From positions 8,618,001-8,682,000 of the forward strand of contig JAMPIQ010000001.1 in assembly GCA_024699855.1 (NCBI GenBank): DNA of 64,000 nt, given 5' to 3'. The notes below the pieces were generated by a model that did not search any database, had not been told where the DNA came from, and saw only the letters and a program-made list of their open reading frames with translations. Position numbers and translations under genes: made by a program. This DNA comes from Aphelenchoides besseyi (lineage: Eukaryota > Nematoda > Chromadorea > Rhabditida > Aphelenchoididae). Position 1 is the first letter of the stretch, and each line of letters begins with the position of its first letter. Shown piece by piece: positions 23,009-35,968 of this stretch.

Positions 23009-24260
23009 CCTCAAGTTCACCGATCCAAAGAAGGAAAAAGCCCTGAAAAACCGAGAACTCATGCCTTCGAAACGAAAATGAATACGCGAAACTAACACTC
23101 GAAGTTAACCGATTACTCAAATGAGTATTTTCATGGACCTTATTTCGATGTTCCCTCTCTTATAACGGTCGATTACTTATTGTAATGATCGACCCACTTC
23201 TATCAGACGAACAGACGCATTTTGCACTCCAAAAGACCTCGTTCGAACGAAAATCGCCACAGCGATCGAGCACGTCAAATCAATCAAAACTGTCGATGTG
23301 CAAAAATACGCGCGTTGGTGAAATTGAAAAGCACGACTGCTTTTTGATAACAACCATTGAGGCTGGAGCCCGCCGAAGACCGAATGATGAGATGGAAAAA
23401 ACGAACCCCCCGATTTTATTCCCGTGGAACAAAAATATTGAACTTCAGACGGTAGGGGCTCTGAAATTGCTCGGTGGTGTGTGAGGCGACGCGCGTGTCG
23501 ATCACGTGAATCGGAATCTGCGTTCGCTATTGTGGACGATTTGGCTGAAAACAGACGGCGAACACTTCGCAGTTAGCGACTTTTCCGTCGCTAAAACGAC
23601 GTAAACAAGCAAACATTTGGGTTGTTTCTCTCGAAAACATCGACGGCGTCCGAGTAAGATCAAAAACTGACGAACGAAAAACAATTCAATGCACCTGAGT
23701 CGTGAATTAAATGCGACAAACACGTACTTTCCGTTGCACTAGTCGACAATCGAACGACCCGGAAGAAAGCGAAAGCCGCGGCCGGGACAGCGAAGAATTG
23801 CCGTTGGGTCGTGTGGTTCGTGTGCTTTCGACTGGTGGAGCAGACACTCCGCTGTGGCCTTACGCCAATGGTGGACTTTTGGTTGGATGTGCGAAGTTTT
23901 TTGGCAGAGGTCCCCGCGAAGCGTCTGATAGAACAATTGATTTCCCGAAGCTAATTTCCAATACACGAAAACTGTTCTTTAAGGCCCGCGTTGTTTGATC
24001 ATCCGAAAAGTCGATCTTCGTAAGTCGACAGTTACACTCGTGTTTATGTACATAAAGGAAATACACGTTTTGAATCAGAGAAATGGAATTTTCTTTTGCA
24101 TCTCCGACACACGTTCGCTCAGCGTTCGTATTCGCGGCAAGTTGTCGTCATTCGATGAACATCGATCGCTTTTTATGCGTCTGATGCTTGTCGCCCCTTT
24201 CCTGTTACCACTCGAAGTACTCGGAACTTCCGTATCTGAAAACGGACCAATTAATTTTAA
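23009..24260. other. Intergenic, K2P channel to T6PP
   Basis: About 1.25 kb with no gene I can support. Long open frames on both strands around 23.7-24.0 kb lack recognisable protein features. The stretch probably holds the K2P 3' UTR and the T6PP promoter. Confidence 0.4.
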
Positions 24261-26358
24261 TTAACGCCAACAAAAGAACAAACCGTTACAAGAAGAACAG
24301 TCCGTGGATATGCAGCGTCGTGGTGTCATTGTGGAGGGATCGAAGACGGGAAATGAGCCCGCCACTGTGGTTGCTCGTTTTCTTCGTGGCGAGTTCATGT
24401 TCATGATTCCCAATGTTGGTCGGAAATTGTTAATGTCAGCGAGAATCAATGAACGAGTTCGACCGGAATGTGTAGGAGCAAAGTAACTGCGACCATTTCT
24501 TCTATTTGCCGGCTCCATATACGCTTCAATCTGCTGTTCTTTGCAATCATCAAATAACGGCAACGCTAAGGCCAAAAGCTTAAAACAAAATCTGTTAACT
24601 AGTGGTCTATAGTTGTCACCTGTAGATTTGGAGTTAAACTCTTGAAAACGAAGTAACCTTCTCGACCATGTCGATAGTAGTGAACACTTTCCAACCATAT
24701 TTCCATCCTGGTTACTCCTTCAAGTAGCTTGTTCTCCATGGTTTCGTAGACCGTCGTGTTCACAACCGACAACAAAGCCAAACCGCCCAAAAACATAAGT
24801 GCAAGGAATGGACTATACTCGATTTTATTCGGAAGTACATCGCCAAGGCCGATTGTTGATAAACTGAAGAATCTGAAAAGAAAAAACGCTAACTGATCAA
24901 ATGACTATGGCTACTTACGAGAAGTAAAAAGAATCTCCAAACGAAAGATTCGTTGCTCCTTCGTTATCGTAATCAAACCCACAAACAATGGCGGAGCATA
25001 GAAGCAGATAAACAATAACAATAGGAACCGTCAACCACATTGGAAACGGCAATTCGTCTTCCGATGTCCAACTCGCCACTGAACATCGATCGGGTTCTTC
25101 CTCTTGTCGTCCATCTTCCAATTTGGACAAATTCAATGGTTTGTGTTTCGCAAATCGTTTCTTGAGTTTAATCCGCAAAAACCTGAAAATAAATTGCTTA
25201 AATTGATTCAATTCAACTTGTGTACAATATCGTTCTTCTTGCACCGTTGTATGCATAAGTCAGCCAATGGAGAAGAACTTTGCCAATGTCACTTAAAACG
25301 ACCAACATAATTGGAATACCGATCGTTGCATACACAATGCTTAATGCCTTAAAATAACATTAAAGACCGCTAAACGGTTTAGACTTTACCTTTCCCACTG
25401 TTGTCTGACAAGCAATCGAACCGTAACCAATGGTTGTAAACAAAGTCATTGCATAAAAAACAGCACTTCCATAATTCCATGTTAACCGTTGATCAATCAT
25501 CTCGAACTTGTGATACGCCGAACCGAGATAGCGATTCTCAACTTTTAACATTCGAAGATAATAACTTCTAAATGTAAGAGTAGAGTCTATTAGAAGACTT
25601 CAAATATCTACTTTATAATAAAAATGGTTGTTTCTCGTAATGAATCAGATACCGTAACGTTTGAAGCTTCGAACATTGATAACGCCATTTTGTCCGTCAA
25701 TTCTTCCAGTTTCTTGATATTGTTTTCCAAAGTGACCATTTCATTTTCTGCTTCCAATTTCAAGAACAACAAACCTCCAAGAACCTAATATTCACGTTGT
25801 TTCAGGAATTGAGTCTTTGCAATACCGAATACAAAGCCAACAGTCCAATGAGCATGTAATGTCGAATTCCAAATTTATGATGAAATTTGGCAACATGTTG
25901 AAAGACCGTGGCTTTTCGTTTGTTCAAAATGTTTCGTTGAACTGTTCGCTGATCTAACATCAACTTTGGAAATATGCCGCCATTCGAATTCGAATCAACA
26001 ATGAACACCTGTTCGGCCATTGTCTCATTGATCTTCTTCATGTAAAATAGTCGGCCAGTTGAATCAGGTCTTCTATTTTCCAATGGCATGAGAATTGGCT
26101 GTAGATGATCGACTTTATTGTGCACTGGCTGAGTGGAAACCGAGTCCTGTTCGCCATCGACAGTCGTCTCACCGTTTCCTTCAGCAACATTGTCAACCGG
26201 CTCTTCCTCAACAAACGCTACTCGTCTTTCCGAGCCCTGATCTGCCTAGGCAAAGAGATATAATCGAAATAAACAACGTAATCAGATAAACGTACAAATT
26301 TGACAAAAAATCCGGTAAGCGAAAGCAAAGTCGAAGCGGCGGAATTCGAATCGGACAT
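24261..26358 (-). CDS. Two-pore-domain (K2P/TWK) potassium channel
   Basis: Plasma-membrane K+ leak channel. About eight exons from ATG 26358 (MSDSNSAASTLLSLTGFFVKF) to the stop at 24261. An N-terminal acidic cytosolic part (RRVAFVEEEPVDN) precedes TM1 (GIRHYMLIGLLALYS). An extracellular coiled region (NNIKKLEELTDK) follows. Pore 1 has AVFYAMTLFTTIGYGS. The M2 region contains IVYATIGIPIMLVVLSDIG, the standard K2P segment. TM3 is LTVPIVIVYLLLCSAIVCGF; pore 2 is GDSFYFSFFSLSTIGLGD, split by an intron; TM4 follows with LALMFLGGLALLSVVN. Both selectivity filters (TIGYG, TIGLGD) are canonical. The C-tail carries basic Ser-rich sequence (NSPRRKRATT). The TWK subtype is not determined. Confidence 0.93.
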
Positions 26359-26680
26359 TTAAACGGAAGTGTGAAGAGTCAAAGCTGCGCGGTACTTTAA
26401 ACCTTTGGATTGCTAATCAGTCTATTCATCGGTTTGCTACGACCAATTTTCAAATTAAACAAACACAACGGAAACGGTGACATCGAAAAGCGATTTCGTT
26501 TTCCACCCACGACTTTGTGAAAAAAGTTGATTTGAATGAAGAGTTTTGGGTATTTTTAGCATTTTCAACCAGACGGTCTTCTCCCTCAACTGTTGTATGT
26601 CGACAGGAGTGAACAAATAAAAAACAAAGTCGGAACCAAGGCACGTAAACAGAACCACTAGCCAATCTTCAAGAAGCCAA

Positions 26681-26869
26681 CTAACCTGTGTCGGTCGATG
26701 CATTTCTTCTAACCGTTCCCGGAAGACGTAAAATCGATGCTACCGAGTTCTGTCGTTCAAATCCCAGCTTGTAGATTTCGTCATCGTATTCACGAGAATT
26801 CTGCGGCCCGTCTTCTCCAATTGGCGCCAAAGAATTCGACCACGACGACACCGACGGTTTCTTAGACAT
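26681..26869 (-). other. Candidate alternative 5' exon upstream of the K2P channel
   Basis: An open frame from ATG 26869 reads MSKKPSVSSWSNSLAPIGED and later FERQNSVASILRLPG, ending at a GTTAGT donor (about 26687). It resembles a cytosolic channel N-terminus. The donor is in phase 1 while the known next exon (about 26250) starts in phase 0, so a direct join would shift frame, and a join to the exon's own 5' end meets a stop. It may splice to an exon I did not find, or be a separate small gene. Confidence 0.35.
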
Positions 26870-27849
26870 TTTGTTCGAACGCCAATCGATTTCACACTCT
26901 GCAATTAGACGAATGAATTTGCGTCTACAGAAGTTTGACGATTGACGCGAACTGTTTGCGGTTGTTTAAAAGCGAACAAACAAAAATCAAAGGGAAAGGA
27001 CCAATTGGTTAATTGTATTAGATAGAGAGTAGTTTAATTCACAGGAATTCCCAGCAATAATCCTTTTATCAGGAGAACGGTGGCAGTAAGACCAGTTCTT
27101 TATGATAACCGCCATTGTTTTACGAAGTCACTTTTTTGCGTAATTCATGTGATATAATATACACGCTTTTTATCATCTTCAAAGACTTTTGTCTACGTCC
27201 TTCAGGTTTTGCTCTTTACTTTATGAACCTTCGTCTTATCACGCGTCGATCCAATTTCACTCATCACTTCCTATCAACAAGCTAACTGCCGACAAACGTT
27301 TTTCAGTTGTTGTTGAGTCGTAAAAGGAAAACTAAATTGCTATTTCAATAACTTTATCGATGCTTGTTTATCTTCCGTCGATTGTTTTTCATTGCGTCAC
27401 TTTGCAACCCACTTATTGCTTTCGTGAATAAATGGCAAAAATGTCTGTCACTCTGACAGCTCACCTTATTGTTCAACTCTCAAGCCATCAATTTATTAAC
27501 AACGACGCAGAAGCTGATAATCAAAAGCACCCGAAAAATTACAAAGGAAAGAGGCAATGTGAGCAATTTGATTACATGGCAAGTGTTAGAGATGATTGAT
27601 CTGATGCGTACTTCCGTTTACCACCGTTCGACTCGCGACATCGACCGGATTAGCGCCTACGTTGGATAGGGGAGTGGCAGCAGAAGTAGGCGAGTCATGA
27701 TAGGTTACAAATGTTTCAGCCGTGGAACTGGAAATTAGCAACGGTTTGCTTCTGAAAACGATCTTATCAATAAGTGAGAAGCAATTAACATGGGCGGAAA
27801 TGCTTGTTGATTATGAAAAGTCTGTGGCGAGATCGCTGTGACGTCACAC
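26870..27849. other. Intergenic, EGF-protein gene to K2P channel
   Basis: About 1 kb of gene-poor sequence. One short plus-strand open frame at 27469-27669 shows no domain. Nothing else to support. Confidence 0.4.
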
Positions 27850-28902
27850 TCACTTCATTTCGAAACAGTTTTTCGACGTGTCGGTTGCTGATGCGCGTTG
27901 AGTACTTGCGCGTCGATACAAATGCTGACCACCAATGAGGTCTTCGTCTTCATCCTCGCTCATGTTATCCCAACTCAAATCTAAATCGCCGTTGCCGTTC
28001 CATTTGCTGTATCGTTGTTTTCGTGGTCCCAAATTCAAGTAACAACCAAAATGGCTGCCATAACAAAATGTCAACAATGCGGAAGCTAATAAAAATACGA
28101 TTGCGAACAAGAAGAGAAATTGCAGTGCATTCCAATTCATCGGAATCTCAACGCGGCCGACAATCGAATCTTAAGTGTTCAGTAGACACTAAACTCATAC
28201 GACCACTTACTTTCACATAAAAGGCCTTGATATAAAGGCGGGCAAACGCATTGAGGTCGATCGTTGTCAACTAAAATGCAATTCCCACCGTTGTAACATG
28301 GTGTAGCATCAAAATTGCATGATGGAAATGAATCTGACATGCGGTTATTTGTATTTTCTGCTTTCAATTACCGTATTGATTGTACGACAAGCATGTCGAG
28401 GTACTCGGCGAACAAAAAGTTCCCGGACCACAGAAAACGTTCGTACAATTGTCGGCGGTCTGTAAAATGAAATTAAGCCAGAAATTGAGTTACGAAAAGA
28501 AAAGTCGTTTTTCCGGTTTAAAAGAAAGGCTTAGAAGATGGTTTGTTAGCAACTAACTTCCGTGCTCAAAATAATTGAACTTCCTCTCACTGACCTTTAT
28601 ATTACAATGTTGACCGGAAAAAAGCTGGTTGCAAAAACACGTGTAACCGGAAAGCGATTGGTTCGATTCAACACACGATCCTTCGTTCCAGCACGGATAT
28701 GAAGCACAAACGGAAGCTTCTAGACCCCGACAGTTGCAGAACTTGTGTGTTTGGACTTACCGTAAATGAGTCGCGAAGATACTCCCGCACTGATAATTTC
28801 ATTCAATGTTTGGACCGCAAAATCATCCAATGGCGGCATAGCGCTCTGAAACGAGTTCATACTCAATAGTAAAGCAGATAGAGAAGATAATCTCTTCAAC
28901 AT
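27850..28902 (-). CDS. Single-pass membrane protein with two EGF domains (function unknown)
   Basis: Probable type I membrane protein of about 260 residues. Five exons join cleanly: the signal-peptide exon from ATG 28902 (MLKRLSSLSALLLSMNSFQS), an EGF exon (CASYPCWNEGSCVESNQ ... TCFCNQLFSGQHC), a Cys-containing exon (DNCTNVFCGPGTFC), a second EGF exon (CYNGGNCILVDNDRPQCVC) and a last exon with one TM segment (LQFLFLFAIVFLLASALLTF). The cytosolic tail is basic just inside the membrane (RKQRYSK), then very acidic (MSEDEDEDLIGG). Both EGF modules have six cysteines in the usual spacing. The last intron uses an ACTTAAG acceptor. It is too short and lacks the DSL domain for a Delta/Serrate ligand. 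I do not recognise an ortholog. Confidence 0.75.
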
Positions 28903-31324
28903 GACAAAACGAGGAACGCGATCGGTTGAGGTAAAGTCGAATACGAAAACCACTTATTTCACTCTAAAACCATTCGGCAACTGGCTATTTCTATGAGTGA
29001 ACTCGTCAAAACGGCTGTCAGTTTTAAACGATGGTTTTTGCTGTCAACTTCACGGCAGCAGTCATTTCACATGAGCACTGCCAACAGGTGAAATCAACCG
29101 CAATTCCTGTGGCCACCAAATTCAAATGTTATTGAACCAAACTTAAATCTGGACCAATAGAAAGGCTGTGAACTTACAGTCATGAAATAGAAAATGAACC
29201 TTGTAAAAGACTGACAATAAGCCAACCGAGAACTTTACGATCTTATGCTCAATGCCCTAGGATTTCAATACAATTCACGGCGCTGAGAAAAGTAACGGGT
29301 AATTAGCGGCAATGGAAATGACGTGAAACACCTCGAAAGTTGGATTTTGAGCAGAAACAAACTTAGAGACGTTTATGTTTCGCTGTGAACACAATAAATT
29401 TGACTAATTGACTGTTTGTTTTGATCCTTCAACGACATAACTAGTGAGCTCTCGTCAATGACCACAATTATGAACGAAAATATTAGCAGACAAGAGTTGT
29501 AATTTCTCGTCCAGACCATCGTCTTTGTTCCGCCAAAAACAGACGAAAGATGTCGGCGAAAAATTTAAGCAATTTGTGCGGTTGCAAGACGACCAACAGT
29601 CCCAATGATGAGGATTCTAGAATGTTTTCTTCGCTTTAATCGTGTTGCGAAAACAACGAAAATACGATCGACTTTTCTCTGTTGAGGTTGTAATTCAACG
29701 GAAGTCGAAGATCCGCTTCAAGTGCCCTTTCGACTGTTACGTTGTTCATCTTTTCGTACTCTCTCGTTCAACAGTCGAACAAATTGCATCTAGAAAAAAA
29801 CAAAAGAAGCCGCAAACTTCAATCTTCGCATATCTGTAGCCGTGGAGTCGAAGACCAATCCGTCGCTTCATCGCGTGACATTTCGACATGTCAAAAAGAG
29901 TTGAAAAGGCGGAATCTCTGGTTTGCAAACACTCAAATTTATCTGTCGAATCGGACCCCATGCAAAACTTCGACTCAACACGCAGCCGCTGATTGATAGC
30001 GAACAATATCGTATAATCAAGCCGACTTGCTCGTTAAAGCAAGAAGATTAAAAGTCTGAAGTAATTTCGATGTTAAGGGACTTGCCTAAGGGATTCACTG
30101 CGATTCGAAAGATTTCGAAAAGAAGTTGAATGAACTAACGAGTCCACTCATTTAAAGCAAAGACTGTCTCTCTAGAGACCACGTTTTTGACCGCATTATC
30201 GTCATTTTGAATCGAACTTCTGTCGCGCCCTCTCGAATATGACAAGTCGGGAGATTTACGACTGGAAGTTCGAAGGAGGTCAAATTTCAAATCCATGTGC
30301 TCGTTAGCGGCCACAATTAAAAAGACCGCTAATCAGCTGCTGTTCTAGCGAGCGCTTCGAATGGAAGTTGCAAGTTCCGTGTTACCAAAATAAACCGCCG
30401 AAAAACATCGAGAGAAAGGCGACGAAGCGGCATCGGATTGCATTTTTGGAGCCGAGACTCTGATCTGTTTAGAAGCAACAGTCCGCCTTCCGGCCACTCG
30501 TTTCGCTTCTTCTCAAGTGCATTCGTCGGTTGGCTCGTTATCCCGCCGAAAGAAGAAGCCGTGGAAAAACGTTGTTTGTTGTTAAGTTGAATCGCCGTTG
30601 CATGCGGCAGAGCAAATGAAATTGATAGGCGCGAGAGCCGAAGCGATTGTCCGACAAGAAGCTAGGATTTGAAGTCTGCAAAGTTTTCTGCTACACTCCC
30701 GATGCCGCCAATCTCTCGACCAACTTCTGTGAAAATGTTCGAAAAAGATTAAGATACTTTATGTCTGCACTTTTGCACTTCTCTGTACTTTGTATTGAAC
30801 GTACAAAGTTGAATTCTTAAAAGTTTTGTTCGCATTATTCATTCGTAGTGTTGACGTCCGATTTAAATCCTCACGTTCACTTCAACACTTGACGTCGTCG
30901 ACTATTGCGAACGATAAGAAAACGATCGAAGCCTGTGGTACGTTCATTTGCGTTTCGATTTTAAACTCACGAACAAACCCTACGGCCGAAGAGTTCGAAA
31001 GTACACGGGAAGAGGACAATAAACGGTCGAACTGCTTATCACTTTCCTTCTAGAAACTGACGATTCTTATTTGGCGCCTCGTAAACGGATTGTGAAATCT
31101 GACCGTTTCCATTCGTTCGTGCAAGTTCGCAAACACAATGTTCTTGATTTCATAATTTACTTCACGTTGCACAAAAATATTAACCGGGAAACAGATTGGA
31201 ATATTGAATCTATTGCACGTGTTGTTTAGAAAAGGCCTCAGAATTGAGAATTGGGAAAGGTTATTGGAGATAATTTGCGAAGCAAGTCGATAGTATGCGG
31301 ATAATAAGAAGACAAAAAAACAGA
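28903..31324. other. Intergenic, 2.4 kb
   Basis: Gene-poor sequence between the pseudo-GTPase 3' end and the EGF-protein start. Open frames on both strands (for example 29742-29996, 31050-31340) show no domain, splice logic or start context. No tRNA or repeat family seen. Confidence 0.4.
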
Positions 31325-32449
31325 TTACATAATCGAACAAACATGTGAAGTATTCGTAGTACGCAAATCCGAGCTGATCGGATCATCGGGCGAAACTGTT
31401 TGGTTTCGACGAAAAATTGAGCGAACATTCTTTTTAGGCGAATTGGATGATGGTGATGGAATCGGACTCGTGGGTTTGGAAACCGGAAAAGTGGTTGTTG
31501 AGTCGTGATCCTCGATGTGAATTGGCGGGATTTCCATTGGTGGCAAGTCTGTGGTCTCGGGAGTTCGACTCACTGGCGATTCTTGCGCTGGAGACTGATC
31601 TCCAGCAGTTGAAGACGAAGAGGATGAAGAGATCTCATCGTCACTACGTTCAGAGGTCGATTTTCGAGATTTTGTGAACGGCAGCATTTGTTTTAATCCT
31701 TCGACGTACGTGGAGCGACGTCGTGTCGAACATTGAGTATTCAATTTACGGATGAGATCAGTGAGAAGCTCGCTGAGACCATCGTACTGGCTAAGAGGAG
31801 CGGAAACAAATTGGCATTGATCGCCGAGAAGTTTTGCAAAGTTCTCGCCTTGCTCGTGAGTAATTGGCGATTCTGTTTCGTGGGATCGACGAATGTTTTC
31901 CATTGATGGACGGCGTTTAATCGATCCTGAACTGTCAGTTTCTGAAGAAGATTCATAGCCTTCAGAAGCACTGCTCGTTTGATCGGCCGTTTCTTCATCC
32001 ACGTTGTTGATCACTTCGTCTTCGTTGGCAAACAGAATGATCGGTGGGAATTTGCCGTGTTTGCGCATCTTAAAGTCTTCAACAACATTCTCTAACTAAA
32101 TTTCCAAACTGATTACTGACTATGAAGTTGAAGTGTTTACCTCATTGAAGGTTTCTGGATAATGTGTAGCGTACGATATGATCACTCCTTCTGCTTTTCG
32201 AATTGTCATTTCTCTCGCGCCGGTATGTTCGGTTCCGACTTTGGTCAATTCGATCGTTTCTTCGTTGCCATCGACTGTTGTGTAGAGATAGAAGACATCT
32301 TGGTACTGGACATGACGTTCGTGACGCTCAACAGCATCGCACAACCGTTCGAAAAGCGGTTGTTTGTTGAGTCCGAGTAACGTGATTTTGCGTTCGATCG
32401 GATATTTTGCTTCGGAAGAAGAACTGGCGGCTGGTGCATCCAAATGCAT
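31325..32449 (-). CDS. Ras-like pseudo-GTPase with CaaX box
   Basis: About 359 residues in two exons, joined by a 45-nt intron (GTAAAC...TTTAG) after FNE. The N-terminal half follows the Ras fold: ERKITLLGLNKQPLFERL sits where the P-loop should be, VDGNEETIELTKVGTEHTGA where 'DGE...LDTAGQEE' should be, then REMTIRKAEGVIISYA as in Ras 'RDQYMRTGEGFL'. After the intron, PPIILFANEDEV replaces 'P.VLVGNKCDL', and FVSAPLSQYDGLSELLTDLI replaces the 'TSAK' region. The P-loop GK(S/T), DTAG and NKxD motifs are all lost. An acidic Ser-rich insert (about 70 residues) and a long Ser/Pro C-terminal tail follow, ending in CSIM, a good farnesylation CaaX. It probably works as a membrane-tethered scaffold without GTP binding. 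Confidence 0.72.
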
Positions 32450-35400
32450 TGTAGATTTTGGTACTGAAAATGAAAACAAATGAGTTAGTGTTTTGAATTG
32501 AATGTGGCGGTCAAAAATTCGAACAATTCGCACGTTTGAACCGGAGATTACAAGCGATTAAGAAAGAACGTCAAACTTCGAAAACCGCTTAACGTTCATT
32601 GCGGTCGATTTTCGTAGCCAGTCGATTGGCCGTGAGTGCACAAGTTCTTTCGAATTGCACTCGAACGGATGTGAAGCTACGGGATTATGAAACAAAAGCT
32701 TTTTGTACGGAAAACAAGTACAAGCGGTTTGATCGATCATCGACGTTTTGCGTTCGAATTTCTCCGTTCGTTGCTTCTACGCGTGCACACGTGAATCAGC
32801 TCCGAAAAACGAAGTCAATCGACCACAGCATTCCGATGGTATGGAGAAAACAAACAGATTCCTAAACTCGATCAACACTTTTCGAAACCATGAGATTCAT
32901 CGATCAGAAATTTTTGTAGAATTCAAAAGCTTCCACGATACGTTCGGCCTTCGAAGTCGTTGACTGTCTATGAATATCGAAGGAGTTTTATAGTCGAGAA
33001 GAAAATCGGCGTCATTGCTTCAAACTTCAGAACGCCCGCCCTCATCAAACAAGCCGATGTCCCGACCTTCGACCGCATGACTCAAAAAACTTATCAATTT
33101 GCAGCCGTTTAAGTCGAAGCAACACACCTTTTTAATGGAAACGTGAAAATAGTTGACATTATTTTCGAACCGAATTACCATACGCGTTCGATGGATTGAA
33201 TGGGAAAAACGAATGTAAACCGGAAATACGTGCGCAATAAGCTCATCGAGAGAACTCGGGAAGTCGAACTGGTGGAGTAAACACAAACCAGACGTTTCGG
33301 TTTAGTTCGAAAATAACTGTCAGCGATCAAGTCGTGAGTACAAAAGAACTTCGTGATTTGTATGGTCGCCGGAAATCGTGACTTCCGCCGACCAAAATCA
33401 ACGAAACGACTCGTTTTGGCTACTTATCAGTATTTGCGGTTATGAAGCGTATGATTTCCATTTTCGAACAACAACGCGGACATTCGAATTGCAATACAAT
33501 TGCAAAAGACTCTCGGACGTTCTTTCAACGCAGCGATCGTTTGTACTCAGTTGTCCGCAATGTTTGAACACGTCATTTTCCAGTCACTTCGACCACAATC
33601 AACTTCCAGTTTCTGTGTCCAACCGAAGAGAATTGCGGTGAAAGCACAATCTCGATAAGAGTGAACAATGAGTCAGAAGTAAAATCTGAATTCGTTTCTC
33701 TTATCTTTATTGTTAGACTGATAGTTTTACGCGAAGAAATTAGTCGATGTTTTCGAGTGACGTCTACGAAAAGGAGTGGAGAAAAGGACGACTCGTGACT
33801 CATAAACGCGGCTGGCCACTTGCTCTAAACACGCGTCCAAAAATCCACGAGCCTTCAGTTTTTGGTCGTAACTTCGAACGAAAACATACGAAAAGCACAG
33901 GCTTTTGATTTCGGATTCAAAACTTATGATGATTCAAGTTCTGCCCATGAAAAGCAGATTGGTTTTAGGGCCGCTATTTGGCGAAATTTACCCAAAACAC
34001 GAAAACAACCGTACAATAAAAACAACCTTCGGACATCAAAGTTCAGCTCTGAAAAAACGGTGGAAAATAGTGTGTGGTCGGAAAGATGTTTGGTGTGTTG
34101 GTGAGTACAAAGCGTCGGATTCGCGACGATGCGCGAATGTTGTGATCGGGAAGCTTTTCGCTACAGAAACGTGTCGATCTTCCAACAATCAAAAATCGGA
34201 TATTCGCCGAAAACTGTCAACATGTGGCTTTCGAAAAACAGTCTGAAGCCGCGAATACAACAAGCAACAAGTTACAGCGAAGACATGCGCCTTCTCTGAC
34301 GTCCTTCCGAATTTCAGACCACATTTTCCGAATCAAACTGCGTCGCTCGTAACCTTTAGATTCATAGAAATCGCTCGACTTTTGAATGAAAAACTCCGGT
34401 CGAACTCAAAATGTAGATCTTCCCACACGTTTGCTCAACAACTAGTGATCGCTGATTGCCGTTCAACGATCAAACCGCTTTGCAATCAAAGTTAATCACA
34501 TTCCTGTTCTTCTCTTCAAATGTCAACGACCGATCGCAAAGCAGTTCGGAGTCCCGTTGACAATAAACAGCCAACAAAACGAAAACCGATCCCGACAATA
34601 GAAAACCAAATTCCAAACGGTTTCGACTTACATCACGAACATGTTGCAAGAACGTGATTTGCACAATTTTTGTGTTTTCAATTCTGCGGCATCGAATTTC
34701 AACGCCAATCGAAAAGAAAAGGTGGGTGGTAAGAAGAGGAAACAACAAGATGAGAAGAATCCACAGGATATTTTGTTGCTACGACTCGAATATGCGCATT
34801 TTCAATTTCCCCCTCCTCTGTAGTTCGTTTCAAACATTTGAGAGGCACGAAAACGGTACTTAACGGCCAACAAAAATTTGATGTTTTTCAAATCTCTGCC
34901 CCGACAGAGAACGGAAGGTTGTTTGCCGGTAGAAATTTTTGAAAAGCTCTACAGCACGAGGTAAACAATTCAAACATCGAAATTCTTATAAAAGTCACTC
35001 GTGATCCTTCGGAAAATGGGGGCTCAATAATCAAACTTCCCAATGGTAGCTTCTTTGTACTTGAATATAATAAAACAAAAGTTCGAATGTACTTCCGAGT
35101 TCAATTCTAAAAGCCGTTGGAACATGAAAATTTGCTTTAAATGTCGAGTTGTAGACATCAAGTGATTACGCAACTGGTGATATTCGATTAATGAGACCGA
35201 AATGGCAGGTGCGAATTGAACGTGAAAAATTTCGGTAATTAGATTTGATTCCCTAACAGTTCGGGTACGTGGGAAATGTCTTCGTTCGCTGATGTTTGTG
35301 ACGGGAACTTAGTCGTGCGACAGTATTTGGCAAACGCATACTTTCGATTCATTCAACTCACCTTGTAGATATTGCATGATTCCACAAATTCGATGTTTCC

Positions 35401-35968
35401 GATTGGCACCTGTAGATTTCAAACGACTACCACCCATGTTTCGAACATAAACTCGAAGCAAAATGAAAGGATGATCACAGCGTATGGCTTCTATTCATTT
35501 TTGGTCTATCGGAATGCCTAGCAACTAATCAGTCAATGAAGGCACTTGACCGGTTTCCCACATTCTGTTCGTTGACTGCTCGTGCCAGCAACCGTTCTCG
35601 TGTCTCAAAATGCTTACAAACAGAACGTTCCTTTATCTTTAGAAACTCTTTCACACGACCGTATTGTTCTCGCGATTAACGAACAGTTTTGTTTGGTAGC
35701 TTTTTAAAAAAAGCAACCTTAGATTTATTTGGCGAAATGAACAAGTTGCTGAAGCAGAAACAAGTAACTTCGAACGAAATGTAAAATAAACAATATTTAA
35801 CTATTTGATTTATGCATCAACCTTTAGTCTTTTCGTTACAATTTACTTGGGATCTAGATTCAATTTTATCACGTGCTTTTGATGGGAAACTGCAGTTGAA
35901 CATTTTGCACTTCAGATCAGAACAAAGATGCTTCTAAAATGCAACAGAACTGCTAAGTACAAGGCTGT
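32450..35968. other. Large gene-poor region, 3.5 kb
   Basis: No gene supported. Scattered open frames on both strands between 32.6 and 34.8 kb lack domains and consistent splice sites, and their apparent length comes from a base composition poor in stop codons. It probably includes the promoter of the pseudo-GTPase gene and the 3' flank of the orphan gene. No RNA genes or repeats recognised. Confidence 0.4.

Noticed and set aside
31050..31340. Minus open frame with hydrophobic start just beyond the pseudo-GTPase stop
   Set aside because: No domain or homology; sits in the 3' flank of the CaaX gene.
32600..34250. Several open frames on both strands
   Set aside because: They overlap one another in different frames, have no domain, and reflect base composition poor in stops.
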